Source: Chloroflexota bacterium
GTDB taxonomy: Bacteria; Chloroflexota; Anaerolineae; Anaerolineales; Anaerolineaceae
Assembly (NCBI GenBank): GCA_016838895.1
Contig: JAEKNU010000009.1
Span: 46,949 to 110,948 of the forward strand
Direction of reading: 5' to 3'
DNA length: 64,000 nucleotides
Below are positions 50,305-61,304 of the stretch, piece by piece (positions within the stretch are counted from its first letter, which is position 1; each line of letters starts with the position of its first letter). A program made the position numbers and the translations under genes. The notes beneath the pieces are model-generated. The model was not told the origin of the DNA. It made no database searches and saw nothing but the letters and a program-made list of their open reading frames with translations.

Positions 50305-51897
50305 ATGTCTAAAAAAATCGTTCATATTTCACCTAGCGATGCTGATTTGCAACAATTCTTGGATGAAGAGGTAATTCTGCGGGCCGAGAATATTACCAAA
50401 GTGTTTCCCGGGACGGTTGCATTGGATGAGGTTTCTTTTGATGTATTCAAGGGGAAGGTAAATGTTCTGATAGGCGAAAATGGCGCAGGGAAATCCACCC
50501 TCATGAAAATTTTGGCCGGTGTTGAAAAACCAACCGATGGAAAAATTCTGTTAGATGATAAAGAAATAAGAATTAATTCACCGGTTGAAGCGGCAAAAAA
50601 TGGCATTGGAATTATTTACCAGGAATTGAATTTGTGCTTAAACATGAGCGTAACAGATAACATATTCCTGGCTCGGGAAAATTGTTCCTACGGAACCATT
50701 AACAAAAAATTTGAACGCCAACAAGCTGCAGATTTGGTAAAACGACTAGAGCAGAATATCAATCCGGATGCTTTGGTCGGAGAATTACGAATTGGACAGC
50801 AGCAAATTGTTGAAATTGCAAAAGCATTAGCACAGGACGTACAAATATTAATTATGGATGAACCCACTTCCGCATTGAGTGCGGTTGAAGTTGAGGTTCT
50901 ATTTCGAGTCATTAATGAGCTCAAGGCCCAGGGCGTGGCAATTATTTATATTTCACATAAGTTGGAAGAACTACTCCAAATAGGTGATTACATCACAGTT
51001 CTGCGGGATGGTCGTAAAGTAGCCCAGACCAAAGTAGGCGATGTGGATGTAAATTGGCTGATTACGAAAATGGTTGGTCGCAATCCTGGTGCTTTATTTC
51101 CTCGAGAAGAAAGAGAAAAGGGCGAGATTCTATTAAAGGTTGAGAATATTACATTGCCAAGAATTGGTGGCGGGTACATATTGGACCATGTCTCATTTGA
51201 ATTACGTGAAGGCGAAATTCTGGGATTTTATGGTTTGATGGGTGCGGGAAGGTCTGATCTGGTGGATTGTCTTGCAGGGGCGCGCCCCCAAGCAAAGGGC
51301 AAAATTTGGCTGAATAATGAACCCATTACATCAAATAATGTATGTGATCGAATTAATGCCGGATTCGTACTCATTCCGGAAGACAGACAGCAATTTGGCC
51401 TTGTTCAATCAATATCTGTCAAAGATAACATGTTGCTTGCCAGTTTAAAAAAATACCTGAAAAATAAAGTATTAATGCGGAAAAAAGAAAAGAAAGCAAC
51501 AGATGACCAGGTTAAGTCACTATCTATCCGTGTGGCAAATGTAAATCAACCTATAACGGCATTGAGCGGCGGAAATCAGCAAAAAGTGGTTGTTGCAAAA
51601 GGATTATTAACGGAACCAAAAGTATTGCTGCTAGATGAACCCACCCGCGGCATTGATGTAGGTGCTAAAGCCGAAATATTCGAATTAATGAATAAACTGG
51701 CTGCACAGAAATATGGTGTTATTTTTGTTTCATCAGAGTTAAAAGAAATATTCGCCATGTCAGATCGCATCATCGTAATGTCGAAAGGTGCAATTACGGG
51801 AGAGTTCACTCACAATGAAGCAACTGAGGAAAAACTTGTAGAAGCATCGGCTATTGGCCATGGCATAAATGGAGGCAAGCACAATGGGAAACATTAA
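50305..51897 (+). CDS. Ribose-type ABC importer ATPase (RbsA-like)
   Basis: A 530-aa double ATPase. NBD1: GENGAGKSTLMKILAG, signature LRIGQQQIVEIAKAL, IMDEPTSALSAVE. NBD2: degenerate P-loop GLMGAGRSDLVDCLAG, LSGGNQQKVVVAKGLL, LLDEPTRGIDVGAKAE. This asymmetry is the RbsA norm. A ~30-residue N-terminal extension (SKKIVHISPSDADLQQFL) precedes the usual start of the domain. It overlaps the permease gene by 14 nt. Drives uptake with RbsC and the double binding protein. Confidence 0.95.
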   Translation: MSKKIVHISPSDADLQQFLDEEVILRAENITKVFPGTVALDEVSFDVFKGKVNVLIGENGAGKSTLMKILAGVEKPTDGKILLDDKEIRINSPVEAAKNGIGIIYQELNLCLNMSVTDNIFLARENCSYGTINKKFERQQAADLVKRLEQNINPDALVGELRIGQQQIVEIAKALAQDVQILIMDEPTSALSAVEVEVLFRVINELKAQGVAIIYISHKLEELLQIGDYITVLRDGRKVAQTKVGDVDVNWLITKMVGRNPGALFPREEREKGEILLKVENITLPRIGGGYILDHVSFELREGEILGFYGLMGAGRSDLVDCLAGARPQAKGKIWLNNEPITSNNVCDRINAGFVLIPEDRQQFGLVQSISVKDNMLLASLKKYLKNKVLMRKKEKKATDDQVKSLSIRVANVNQPITALSGGNQQKVVVAKGLLTEPKVLLLDEPTRGIDVGAKAEIFELMNKLAAQKYGVIFVSSELKEIFAMSDRIIVMSKGAITGEFTHNEATEEKLVEASAIGHGINGGKHNGKH

Positions 51898-52960
51898 TAC
51901 TGAAGGTCAAATCCCAAAAAGAAGAAAATTTTCAAGAACAGATTTGATGCAATTCCTACTAAAAGGAAGAGCTTTTATTGCACTGATATTGGTTATAGCT
52001 GTTTTTTCATCAATGTCACCACAGTTCATGAGCACCGGTAACATCGTTATCATGTCTAAACATGTGGCAATTAATGCTTTACTTGCCATTGGGGTTACAT
52101 TTGTTATTTTGACCGGTGGGATTGATTTATCGGTTGGATCCATTGTAGGTCTCACAGCCATGATTGCTGGTGGACTTATTAATGAAGGAATCATTTTGCC
52201 AAGCCTGGGCATTATCATATATCCACATACCTGGATGGTTATAATAATTTCGTTATTGATAGGCACTTTCATGGGAACAATTAATGCCTGGATTATCACC
52301 CGATTCAATGTAGCGCCATTTATCGCTACTTTGGGCATGCTATATATAGCACGTGGTATGGCTGGCTTACGAAATAATGGATATACATTTCCAAACCTTA
52401 TCGGTCGACCGGAATATGGAAATACAGGTTTTGGATTGCTAGGGACGGGGGAGTTTCTGGGAATCAATTATTCGATCTGGATAATGATTGCTATTGCGAT
52501 TATCGCGTATTTCATTACAACTCGTCTACCCATTGGTCGACATATCTATGCAATTGGCGGCAATGAAAACACAGCTGAGCTTTCTGGTGTTCGCGTAAAA
52601 CGCACAAAGTTATTTGTATATAGCATTAGTGGTTTTTGTTCTGCTGTGGTTGGATTGATTATCTCTTCACAATTGGTCGCATCCCATCCATTAACTGGTG
52701 ATACGTATGAGCTCACAGCTATTGCTGCTGTCGTCTTAGGTGGTACATCCCTGGATGGTGGTAGAGGCAGCATAGGCGGCACATTGATTGGTGCTTTTGT
52801 TATTGGTGTTTTATCAGATGGATTAGTTATGTTAGGCGTTTCATCATTTTGGCAAAAGGTGATCAAAGGGGCAGTGATTGTTCTGGCAGTGATTATTGAT
52901 CAGGTACAAGCTCGAATGCAGGAGCGCATTGCATTACAGGAACAACAAGAACTTCAATAG
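51884..52960 (+). CDS. Ribose-type ABC importer permease (RbsC-like)
   Basis: A 358-aa polytopic membrane protein. ATG 51884 follows GGAGG; the ATG at 51869 lies further into the ATPase gene. Family motifs are ILTGGIDLSVGSIVGLTAMI, FNVAPFIATLGMLYIARGMA, IYAIGGNENTAELSGVRVKR and ELTAIAAVVLGGTSLDGGRG, with about eight to ten hydrophobic helices. It forms the homodimeric channel of the importer. Confidence 0.95.
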   Translation: MGNINTEGQIPKRRKFSRTDLMQFLLKGRAFIALILVIAVFSSMSPQFMSTGNIVIMSKHVAINALLAIGVTFVILTGGIDLSVGSIVGLTAMIAGGLINEGIILPSLGIIIYPHTWMVIIISLLIGTFMGTINAWIITRFNVAPFIATLGMLYIARGMAGLRNNGYTFPNLIGRPEYGNTGFGLLGTGEFLGINYSIWIMIAIAIIAYFITTRLPIGRHIYAIGGNENTAELSGVRVKRTKLFVYSISGFCSAVVGLIISSQLVASHPLTGDTYELTAIAAVVLGGTSLDGGRGSIGGTLIGAFVIGVLSDGLVMLGVSSFWQKVIKGAVIVLAVIIDQVQARMQERIALQEQQELQ

Positions 52961-53075
52961 AAATATATGCAACCATTAATAATCTGGTCTGGTACCCTCA
53001 GAAAGGAGGCAATGATAGAGAATAAAGTAAAAAGAAAGTTTTATAACATTTCTGTTTGTCAAATCTTTCTCATAA

Positions 53076-54998
<1,923 letters not shown>

Positions 54999-55048
54999 GG
55001 TTTTATTGAAAATATATGATTAATTGTGGGATATTACCTACGATTACG

Positions 55049-55152
55049 GAGATGGCGCGGACAGTTATTCAACTGTCCGACCATCTCGACAGGGGACACC
55101 TGCCTCATGGCGCCAGGTTAGCTGCATGACCCATGTAACATCAGGTGTCTCC
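55049..55152 (+). ncRNA. Two strong RNA hairpins between the binding-protein and ribokinase genes
   Basis: Hairpin A (55049-55087): GAGATGG/CCATCTC outer stem, 8-bp GGACAGTT/AACTGTCC inner stem, ATTC loop. Hairpin B (55092-55152): GGGGACACCTG pairs with CAGGTGTCTCC, with an inner CATGG/CCATG pair. No T run follows, so they look more like mRNA-stabilising or processing structures (or an attenuator) than a plain terminator. Could be a cis-acting element only. Confidence 0.5.
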
Positions 55153-55178
55153 ATAATTATAGCGCTAATACTAGATAA

Positions 55179-56132
55179 TTGAAAAAGAGTGAAAAGTTGA
55201 AAATAGTTGTCGTTGGAAGTCTAAATATGGATCTGGTGGTGAATATACCCACGATTCCAAAACCAGGTGAGACCCTCTTGGGCGGGGTATTCAATACCTA
55301 CGCAGGTGGAAAGGGAGCCAATCAAGCTGTGGCTGCTGCCCGTATGGGTGCAAAAGTATCCATGATCGGAGTAGTGGGTAAAGACTCTTTTGGGACTGAA
55401 TTGCTAGAATGCATGGATGCAGAAAACATAGACAGAAGGTTTGTACGAATTGATCCGGATTTATCTACTGGCGTAGCATTAATTCAGGTTAATGGATCTG
55501 GAGATAATAGTATTGCTGTGGCACAGGGCGCAAATTTTTGTTTAACAAATGAAGATATTGAAATAGCTTTTGATGCAATTGGAAGCTTTGATGCGTTAAT
55601 TATGCCGCTCGAAACACCAGTAGAGCAGGTTTATCAAAGTGCAAAATTGGCATCTGAAATGGGTGCAAAAGTGTTTTTAAATCCAGCACCTGCTCAATTC
55701 CTAGATAAAAATTTGCTTCAATTCGTTGATGTGCTATTGCCAAATGAATATGAAGTTGGAATTTTGACTACAGATAATGCTAACCCCAAAGAAGCTGATT
55801 TGTCATCGAGCGCGAAGGAGATTCTCTCGTTAGGTGTCGCAAATTTACTGGTCACACTTGGAAATCAGGGCAGCACTCTTTTTAATGAACATTGGCCAAA
55901 TGGGAAGAACATTCCTGCCTTTGATGTTCAGGCTAGTGATACCACTGCAGCAGGTGATTGTTTTGTTGGTACATTTGCAGTTGGGATGCAAGAAGGTAAA
56001 TCAATGATAGAGGCTGCTGAATTTGCCAGTGCTGCTGCGGCAATATCCGTTACGCGGGCTGGTGCGCAAACTTCTTTGCCATATCGAAACGAGGTTGAAA
56101 CGTTTTTGAGCGAAAGGAGCCAACAGAAGTGA
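55179..56132 (+). CDS. Ribokinase (PfkB family)
   Basis: A 317-aa sugar kinase. N-terminal signature GGKGANQAVAAARMGAKVSM and C-terminal DTTAAGDCFVGTFAVGM (anion hole and catalytic Asp) define ribokinase. The start is uncertain: TTG 55179 or TTG 55197, neither with a strong RBS, which may mean low or regulated translation after the hairpins upstream. The stop overlaps the GTG of the pyranase gene (GTGA). Phosphorylates ribose or a related aldopentose. Confidence 0.9.
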   Translation: MKKSEKLKIVVVGSLNMDLVVNIPTIPKPGETLLGGVFNTYAGGKGANQAVAAARMGAKVSMIGVVGKDSFGTELLECMDAENIDRRFVRIDPDLSTGVALIQVNGSGDNSIAVAQGANFCLTNEDIEIAFDAIGSFDALIMPLETPVEQVYQSAKLASEMGAKVFLNPAPAQFLDKNLLQFVDVLLPNEYEVGILTTDNANPKEADLSSSAKEILSLGVANLLVTLGNQGSTLFNEHWPNGKNIPAFDVQASDTTAAGDCFVGTFAVGMQEGKSMIEAAEFASAAAAISVTRAGAQTSLPYRNEVETFLSERSQQK

Positions 56133-56533
56133 AAAAAATAGGTATTATAAATGGACCCATTTCTGCTGTGATTGCACATCTTGAACACACTGATATGTTA
56201 ACCGTTGCGGATGCTGGATTACCAGTCCCGCAGACTACACAACGCATTGATCTTGCGCTAAAACCGGGTGTACCTGGTTTTTTAGAGACACTGGAAGTTG
56301 TGTTGGAAGAAATGTTTGTTGAAAAAGCGTATGTTTCTGAAGAGATATTAAAAATGAGTCCACAAATTTGTGCTGGCATCCATGATTTATTAGGGGAAGT
56401 ACCGATTGAAACGATGCCTCATGCCGATTTCAAGAAATTGACTGGTTCGACAAAAGCTATTATCCGCACAGCAGAATTTACCCCCTTTGCAAATGTCATT
56501 CTTGTGGCCGGTGCCTGGGGATTCAAACTATAG
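56129..56533 (+). CDS. rbsD: D-ribose pyranase (RbsD-like mutarotase)
   Basis: A 134-aa protein with a GTG start. Catalytic region AHLEHTDMLTVADAGLPVP contains the His and Asp of RbsD, and the C-terminal EFTPFANVILVAGAWGF holds the conserved end motif. RbsD interconverts pyranose and furanose forms so that the kinase gets its furanose substrate. Together with ribokinase and the RbsABC-type importer this argues for ribose or a close analogue as one substrate. Confidence 0.9.
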   Translation: MKKIGIINGPISAVIAHLEHTDMLTVADAGLPVPQTTQRIDLALKPGVPGFLETLEVVLEEMFVEKAYVSEEILKMSPQICAGIHDLLGEVPIETMPHADFKKLTGSTKAIIRTAEFTPFANVILVAGAWGFKL

Positions 56534-56577
56534 ATGCAAATGGAAATTATCAGGAAAACTAATTTAAGGAGATTTCT

Positions 56578-57978
56578 ATGAAAACCACTCTGGGCGTTAT
56601 TTTTAGTAGTCGGGATTTTTTCCCTGCTCATTTGGTAACTCAGGCCCGTAAAGATGTTTTAGAAACATTAGCTGAATTAGGTATTGATAGCATCATGCTG
56701 GAAGAAGATGTAGCCATTCATGGTGCAGTTCAGACATATCAACATTCTCGAATGTGTGCCGATCTCTTCAAGAAACATCAGGATGAAATTGATGGTATTC
56801 TGGTCGTTCTGCCAAATTTTGGGGATGAAAAAGCGGTTGCGGATACCATCAAGTTTTCCGGTTTAACAGTACCCATACTTGTTCAGGCATATACTGATGA
56901 TCTGACCTCTTTCGATGTTGCTAACCGACGGGATGCGTTTTGTGGAAAGATCTCAGTATGCAATAATTTACGACAATATGGATATGCCTATTCAGTAACG
57001 GACTTACACACTGTCCACCCCAAATCTGTAGAATTCAAGCAGGACCTGGCCAAATTTGTTGGCGTTTGCCGAGTGGTAGGTGGTTTGCGTTCGGCTCGTT
57101 TAGGTGCAGTGGGTGCACGTCCCAATGCATTTAATACGGTTCGTTATAGCGAAAAACTACTTCAAGAATCCGGAATCACAGTCCTGACTGCTGATTTATC
57201 CGAAATTTTGGGGGATGCCTCAAAATTCAAGGATGGTGATATCTTGGTTAAGCAGCAAATTGACCGGATCATGGATTATATACCAACTGATGGTGTACCC
57301 TCTGAAGCCATTATGCGAATGGCGAAATTCAGTGCTGCATTAACCCGCTGGATGACTGAGCTTGATGTACAGGCAACCGCTTTACAATGTTGGAATTCTG
57401 TGCAGAAAAACTATGGTGTCAATGTATGTACCCTGATGAGTATGATGAGTAATGAGTTGATGCCCAGTGCCTGTGAGGTAGATATCACCGGTGTGGCATC
57501 CATGTATGCGCTTCAATTAGCAACTGGTACACCCAGCGCATTAGTTGATTGGAATAATAACTATGGCAGTGATCCTGATAAGTGTGTCCTGTTCCATTGT
57601 GGAAACTGGGCAAAAAGTTTCACCCCGGATGCGCGTATGGCATATGCGAATATTTTAGCAACAACATTGAGTCAAGAAAATACATATGGTGCAATTAATG
57701 GACGTGCACCAGCCGGTCCATTAAGTTTTGCTCGTATATCAACAGATGATCAATATGGGATCATCCGTGCTTATGTTGGCGAAGGCGAATTTACTGATGA
57801 TGAATTGGATACTTTTGGCAGCCGTGCGGTTGTCCGTGTTGATCATTTGCAGGATTTGTTAAAACATATTGTGAAAAATGGTTTTGAACATCATGTTGCA
57901 ATGAGTGGCGCTTCTTCTGCCGAAATTCTGAATGAAGCCTTTGATACTTATATGGGTTGGGATGTATATCATCACTAA
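56578..57978 (+). CDS. L-fucose/L-arabinose isomerase family protein
   Basis: A 466-aa protein. N-terminal Rossmann-like part (TTLGVIFSSRDFFPAHLVTQ, GILVVLPNFGDEKAVADTIK) and C-terminal metal-site region (MPSACEVDITGVASMYALQL with Glu and Asp, LFHCGNWAKSF with His) fit the FucI/AraA fold family. It would interconvert an aldose and a ketose using Mn2+. As last gene of the pentose operon it may feed a ketopentose to the FGGY kinase. GGAG precedes the ATG; a strong terminator follows. Confidence 0.85.
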   Translation: MKTTLGVIFSSRDFFPAHLVTQARKDVLETLAELGIDSIMLEEDVAIHGAVQTYQHSRMCADLFKKHQDEIDGILVVLPNFGDEKAVADTIKFSGLTVPILVQAYTDDLTSFDVANRRDAFCGKISVCNNLRQYGYAYSVTDLHTVHPKSVEFKQDLAKFVGVCRVVGGLRSARLGAVGARPNAFNTVRYSEKLLQESGITVLTADLSEILGDASKFKDGDILVKQQIDRIMDYIPTDGVPSEAIMRMAKFSAALTRWMTELDVQATALQCWNSVQKNYGVNVCTLMSMMSNELMPSACEVDITGVASMYALQLATGTPSALVDWNNNYGSDPDKCVLFHCGNWAKSFTPDARMAYANILATTLSQENTYGAINGRAPAGPLSFARISTDDQYGIIRAYVGEGEFTDDELDTFGSRAVVRVDHLQDLLKHIVKNGFEHHVAMSGASSAEILNEAFDTYMGWDVYHH

Positions 57979-58032
57979 ACGAAAATTTCACAATGAGGGT
58001 AACACTTCTTCAAATGATGAATTCTCTTCTCC

Positions 58033-58083
58033 TTTCGAAAGTGAAAACAGGGTGGCGCAGCCACCCTGTTTTCACTTTCGAAA
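58033..58083. terminator. 24-bp perfect bidirectional terminator hairpin
   Basis: Arms 58033-58056 and 58060-58083 are perfectly complementary with a 3-nt loop. The G+C-rich inner stem CAGGGTGGC/GCCACCCTG is followed on both strands by TTTTCACTTT, so it can stop the pentose operon from the left and the yesL/two-component operon from the right. Confidence 0.9.
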
Positions 58084-58113
58084 AATACAGATTGATTTCT
58101 TTACTCTTTAGCC

Positions 58114-58765
58114 AATCATAATAATCAACTGTTGAAGGAAAACTGGTTTCGAAATTCATAACCTGGAATATGAAAATTAAAAACTACTGCAGATATTCCA
58201 TGTTTAATAATCAAACAAAAATCAAAATCATGAAAAATCACTCTGAGCTATTACGTATTCATTCCTTTTAAAGTGTTGAGAATAATTTTTTCAAAAGACC
58301 AGCTTTTATTCCAGCAACAAGTGAAAAATATGCCAAAAGCCACAACGGGAATAATCTGATAAACCAATTCGGTGCAAAAGCCAAGACTGCAAAAGGAATT
58401 AATGCCAGGACGAGGAACAGAATTGTTTTTGGAAATTGAGAAACAGCAAACAGAAAGGCATTCTTTATTAGTTGCCTAACATTGCAATCCAATTTTGCAA
58501 GAATTGGAAAAATATATATGGAGAGCGCAAGACAAAATATTCCGCCAGCTATATAGATGGTGGCAAAAACAATACGAAGGGATACCGGCATCATTTTTGT
58601 GATGTTGTAGTTTACGAGAAGTAATGCAAATATTCCAGCGAACGCAAGCCAGATTAGTGTGGATTTTTTGAAATTGGATTTGAATGAAAGAAAATAATTT
58701 GGAATAAGGTTTCCTTTATATTCCTGTAATTGATCTGCTGTATAAAAAAGTGCGGTATTGGCTGC
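58114..58765. repeat. Segmental duplication, copy 2 (intact yesL and its 3' flank)
   Basis: Counterpart of 42372-43021. Here the yesL gene is complete and has its regulatory partners beside it, so this is the likely parent locus or the better-kept copy. Confidence 0.75.
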
Positions 58766-58879
58766 GCCTATTGTAATAAGAGGCAAGCATGTAAGAATAT
58801 AAAGCAGGTTTAATAGGATGATATCGCCAATGGTCGATAAAAAGCGCATGAGGGGTGAATCGTAATCGAAAAGACGCAT
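58268..58879 (-). CDS. YesL-like DUF624 membrane protein
   Basis: A 203-aa protein with about five membrane helices. The N terminus, MRLFDYDSPLMRFLSTIGDI then LLNLLYILTCLPLITIGAAN, and TALFYTADQLQEYKGN are typical DUF624. It starts 3 nt after the response regulator stop, so it is the third gene of a kinase-regulator-yesL operon. YesL proteins go with carbohydrate ABC importers and their two-component systems; exact function unknown. Confidence 0.9.
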   Translation of the reverse strand: MRLFDYDSPLMRFLSTIGDIILLNLLYILTCLPLITIGAANTALFYTADQLQEYKGNLIPNYFLSFKSNFKKSTLIWLAFAGIFALLLVNYNITKMMPVSLRIVFATIYIAGGIFCLALSIYIFPILAKLDCNVRQLIKNAFLFAVSQFPKTILFLVLALIPFAVLAFAPNWFIRLFPLWLLAYFSLVAGIKAGLLKKLFSTL

Positions 58880-58882
58880 ATA

Positions 58883-59593
58883 TTAATTCAGCTCCTGATT
58901 ATTCTGAACATTAAGAATTAAATTCCAAATATCCTGATCTTGAATTTGTGATAAAACCTCTTGTGTTGATTTCTTGTTCATCTTTTTTAGAAGATTATGT
59001 ATTTGCGTCTTAACGGTGGACATTTCAACACAGCGAAATTTGCAAATATCTGCGCGAGAATACTTTAATGAAAGAAGGTATAGAATATCAATTTCAGTAG
59101 ATGTCAGATTCTTTAGCAGATTCAATGCATACATAAAACTTGATTTATAAAGTTCCGACCGTTGAAGTTCAGAGCGAATCTTTGGTGCAATATCCGGACG
59201 AATGGGGGATTGGCCGATATACGCATCCTTTACTGCTTGTCTCAGTTCATCAGGGGTTGAATTTTTAAGCATATAATCGCAAACACCCATAACGAATGCA
59301 GAGGAAACCAGTTTATCTTCTTCATACACGGTCAGGATGATGATTTTTGTATCCGGTAGTACAGAGAGAATTGACTGAACGGCAAGAAGGCCGGCATCCT
59401 TTGTGTCCATCTCAATATCCATGAGAATCACATCAGGTTTTAGTGCTAATGCTTTCCGAATAGCGGTAGGCCCATCGGAAACATCGGCAACAACTTCAAT
59501 ATTGGGGTCTTGTTCAAGAATGTGAACATAGTACTTGCGCAGTGATTCCTGATCCTCGGCGAGAAGAATTTTAATTATTTTACAGTTATCCAT
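58883..59593 (-). CDS. NarL/LuxR-type response regulator
   Basis: A 236-aa protein from ATG 59593. Receiver: acidic pair in ILLAEDQESL, phospho-acceptor Asp in DVILMDIEMD (near residue 58), Thr in IIILTVYEED and Lys in CDYMLKNSTP. C-terminal LuxR-like HTH: LTSTEIDILYLLSLKYSRAD with STVKTQIHNLLKKM. It acts with the kinase encoded upstream, probably on the sugar importer genes at 61.3 kb. Confidence 0.92.
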   Translation of the reverse strand: MDNCKIIKILLAEDQESLRKYYVHILEQDPNIEVVADVSDGPTAIRKALALKPDVILMDIEMDTKDAGLLAVQSILSVLPDTKIIILTVYEEDKLVSSAFVMGVCDYMLKNSTPDELRQAVKDAYIGQSPIRPDIAPKIRSELQRSELYKSSFMYALNLLKNLTSTEIDILYLLSLKYSRADICKFRCVEMSTVKTQIHNLLKKMNKKSTQEVLSQIQDQDIWNLILNVQNNQELN

Positions 59594-59607
59594 ACTCACA
59601 TCCTTTT

Positions 59608-61125
59608 TTACGGATCAACATTGTATATATTGGGAAGATATATTTTGAAACAAGAACCTCTACCAAAGGCACTTTCCACTTGAATCTGCCCATCGTGCGC
59701 ATTAATAATTTTATGTGTTAAGGAAAGGCCAATTCCCCAATGTTCTGAAAACGACTTGGATGAGAAAAATGGCGTAAAAATTTGTGATAAATTGTTTTCA
59801 GAAATGCCAATGCCATTATCTTCTATCGAAAATACAAGCCATTTATCCGCCTGGTACAGCCAGAAGGTAAGTGTTGGATAAAAATCAGTTACTTTTCCTT
59901 TATCATCCAAAGCGGTAATGGCGTTATGGATTAAATTGTGCAAAGCTTGGGAGAAGTAATGGTCATCAACCAAAACAAGAACATTTTCTTTTGGTAAATA
60001 ATTGTTGACGGAAATATGCTCCAGATCTTGTGCAAATAAATCAAGTGTTGAATTAAGAATCATTTGTAGAGAATTCTTTTTTAGGCGCAACTCTGAATTT
60101 TTTGTGCTTCGGTGAATAGAATCAATTCTATTATAGAGAAGATGGCAATGTTCCAGGAGTTGTTCGACTTGCTGCTTGTTCTCCGTGGTTGTTGGCAATA
60201 CTGCGATTTCAGACTGAATACCGAGCAATTCATTCTTTATAAAGTGACAGAAAACCTTTGATGTTGTCTCAGAGGCACTGATTTGGCGGGAGACTTCAAG
60301 GTTGGCGTTCTCAATACTGCGTATAAATTTGTGATATCGCAAATAGAATATTGAAATCATACTGGCAGCAATGATTAAAAGATATGGTAATAACTGATAG
60401 ATGATGGTATTCGTCGAAAGTCGTATCGGCCTAAAATAGTATGTGTCTGCTATTTTTGAGATGGTTAGATACCATTGAGGGGAGAAGGACAGAAGCATAA
60501 AATAGCAAAGACACATAAAGAAATAACTTGCAAAGACAATAAACAGATGCGTTCGCAGTATTTTTACCGGGTAGGTAAGGATGCAACTGCGAAAAAACAC
60601 AACGATCGTAGTTGCTAGTATTAAACAATTAACAGATTGCGTAAATGTGTGGAATAGATTTGCCGCGTATTTGTACTCTTTGACAGTAAAGAAATCCGGA
60701 TATAGCTTGTAGTACGTCCAAATGTTAATTTGCGGGTCATAAATAATATTTATGGCAATGAAATAAGCAAGCAATACAAAAATAATAATTTTCCCTATTT
60801 TCTTGCGCAGCGCTTTTTGTACCGATAAAGAAAAAATAACACTAAAAAAAACAATGGCACAACTAGACCAATTTAATATACGTATGATATGGAAACGGTC
60901 TATTTTGAGGAAAAACAACTTCTTCCATAGCATTTTTGGAAGGATAAAATAATCAGTTATGATGTTGGAATAGTATGTATCTTTTGATAAATAAATCAGC
61001 ATGCAGCATATGGCAATAAAATAAGCCGTTATCATAAAGATAAGTGACTTTGACCATGTTTTTTTGATACTGAATATACTGAGGTATAGAATCAAACCAA
61101 GGAAAAAAATCAAACAATAAAACAT
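59608..61125 (-). CDS. Membrane sensor histidine kinase
   Basis: A 505-aa protein. Residues 1-270 hold about seven hydrophobic helices and no obvious periplasmic sensor domain. The dimerisation/phospho-acceptor segment is FCHFIKNELLGIQSEIAVLP with the His in an H-x3-(K/N)-x-E context, and the ATPase domain has LHNLIHNAITALDD (N box), FSIEDNGIGISENN (G1) and HWGIGLSLTHKIINAHDGQI (G2). It is 14 nt upstream of the response regulator gene. Signal unknown; the neighbouring sugar importer suggests a carbohydrate cue, possibly sensed through the binding protein. Confidence 0.9.
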   Translation of the reverse strand: MFYCLIFFLGLILYLSIFSIKKTWSKSLIFMITAYFIAICCMLIYLSKDTYYSNIITDYFILPKMLWKKLFFLKIDRFHIIRILNWSSCAIVFFSVIFSLSVQKALRKKIGKIIIFVLLAYFIAINIIYDPQINIWTYYKLYPDFFTVKEYKYAANLFHTFTQSVNCLILATTIVVFFRSCILTYPVKILRTHLFIVFASYFFMCLCYFMLLSFSPQWYLTISKIADTYYFRPIRLSTNTIIYQLLPYLLIIAASMISIFYLRYHKFIRSIENANLEVSRQISASETTSKVFCHFIKNELLGIQSEIAVLPTTTENKQQVEQLLEHCHLLYNRIDSIHRSTKNSELRLKKNSLQMILNSTLDLFAQDLEHISVNNYLPKENVLVLVDDHYFSQALHNLIHNAITALDDKGKVTDFYPTLTFWLYQADKWLVFSIEDNGIGISENNLSQIFTPFFSSKSFSEHWGIGLSLTHKIINAHDGQIQVESAFGRGSCFKIYLPNIYNVDP

Positions 61126-61304
61126 ATGAGCCCTTTCATTTTTGGGTATGCTCTTTAGTTTAGTTTAGCACTAAACAATTCATTCTTACTACCTTTTGAG
61201 AAAAGGTTTATAAAATATCAACCTGTAAAAAGATATAAAATGTCAATATACTGAAATTTGATTACAACAACCGCATGTTTTACAAGATGGAGGAGGATCC
61301 ATAA

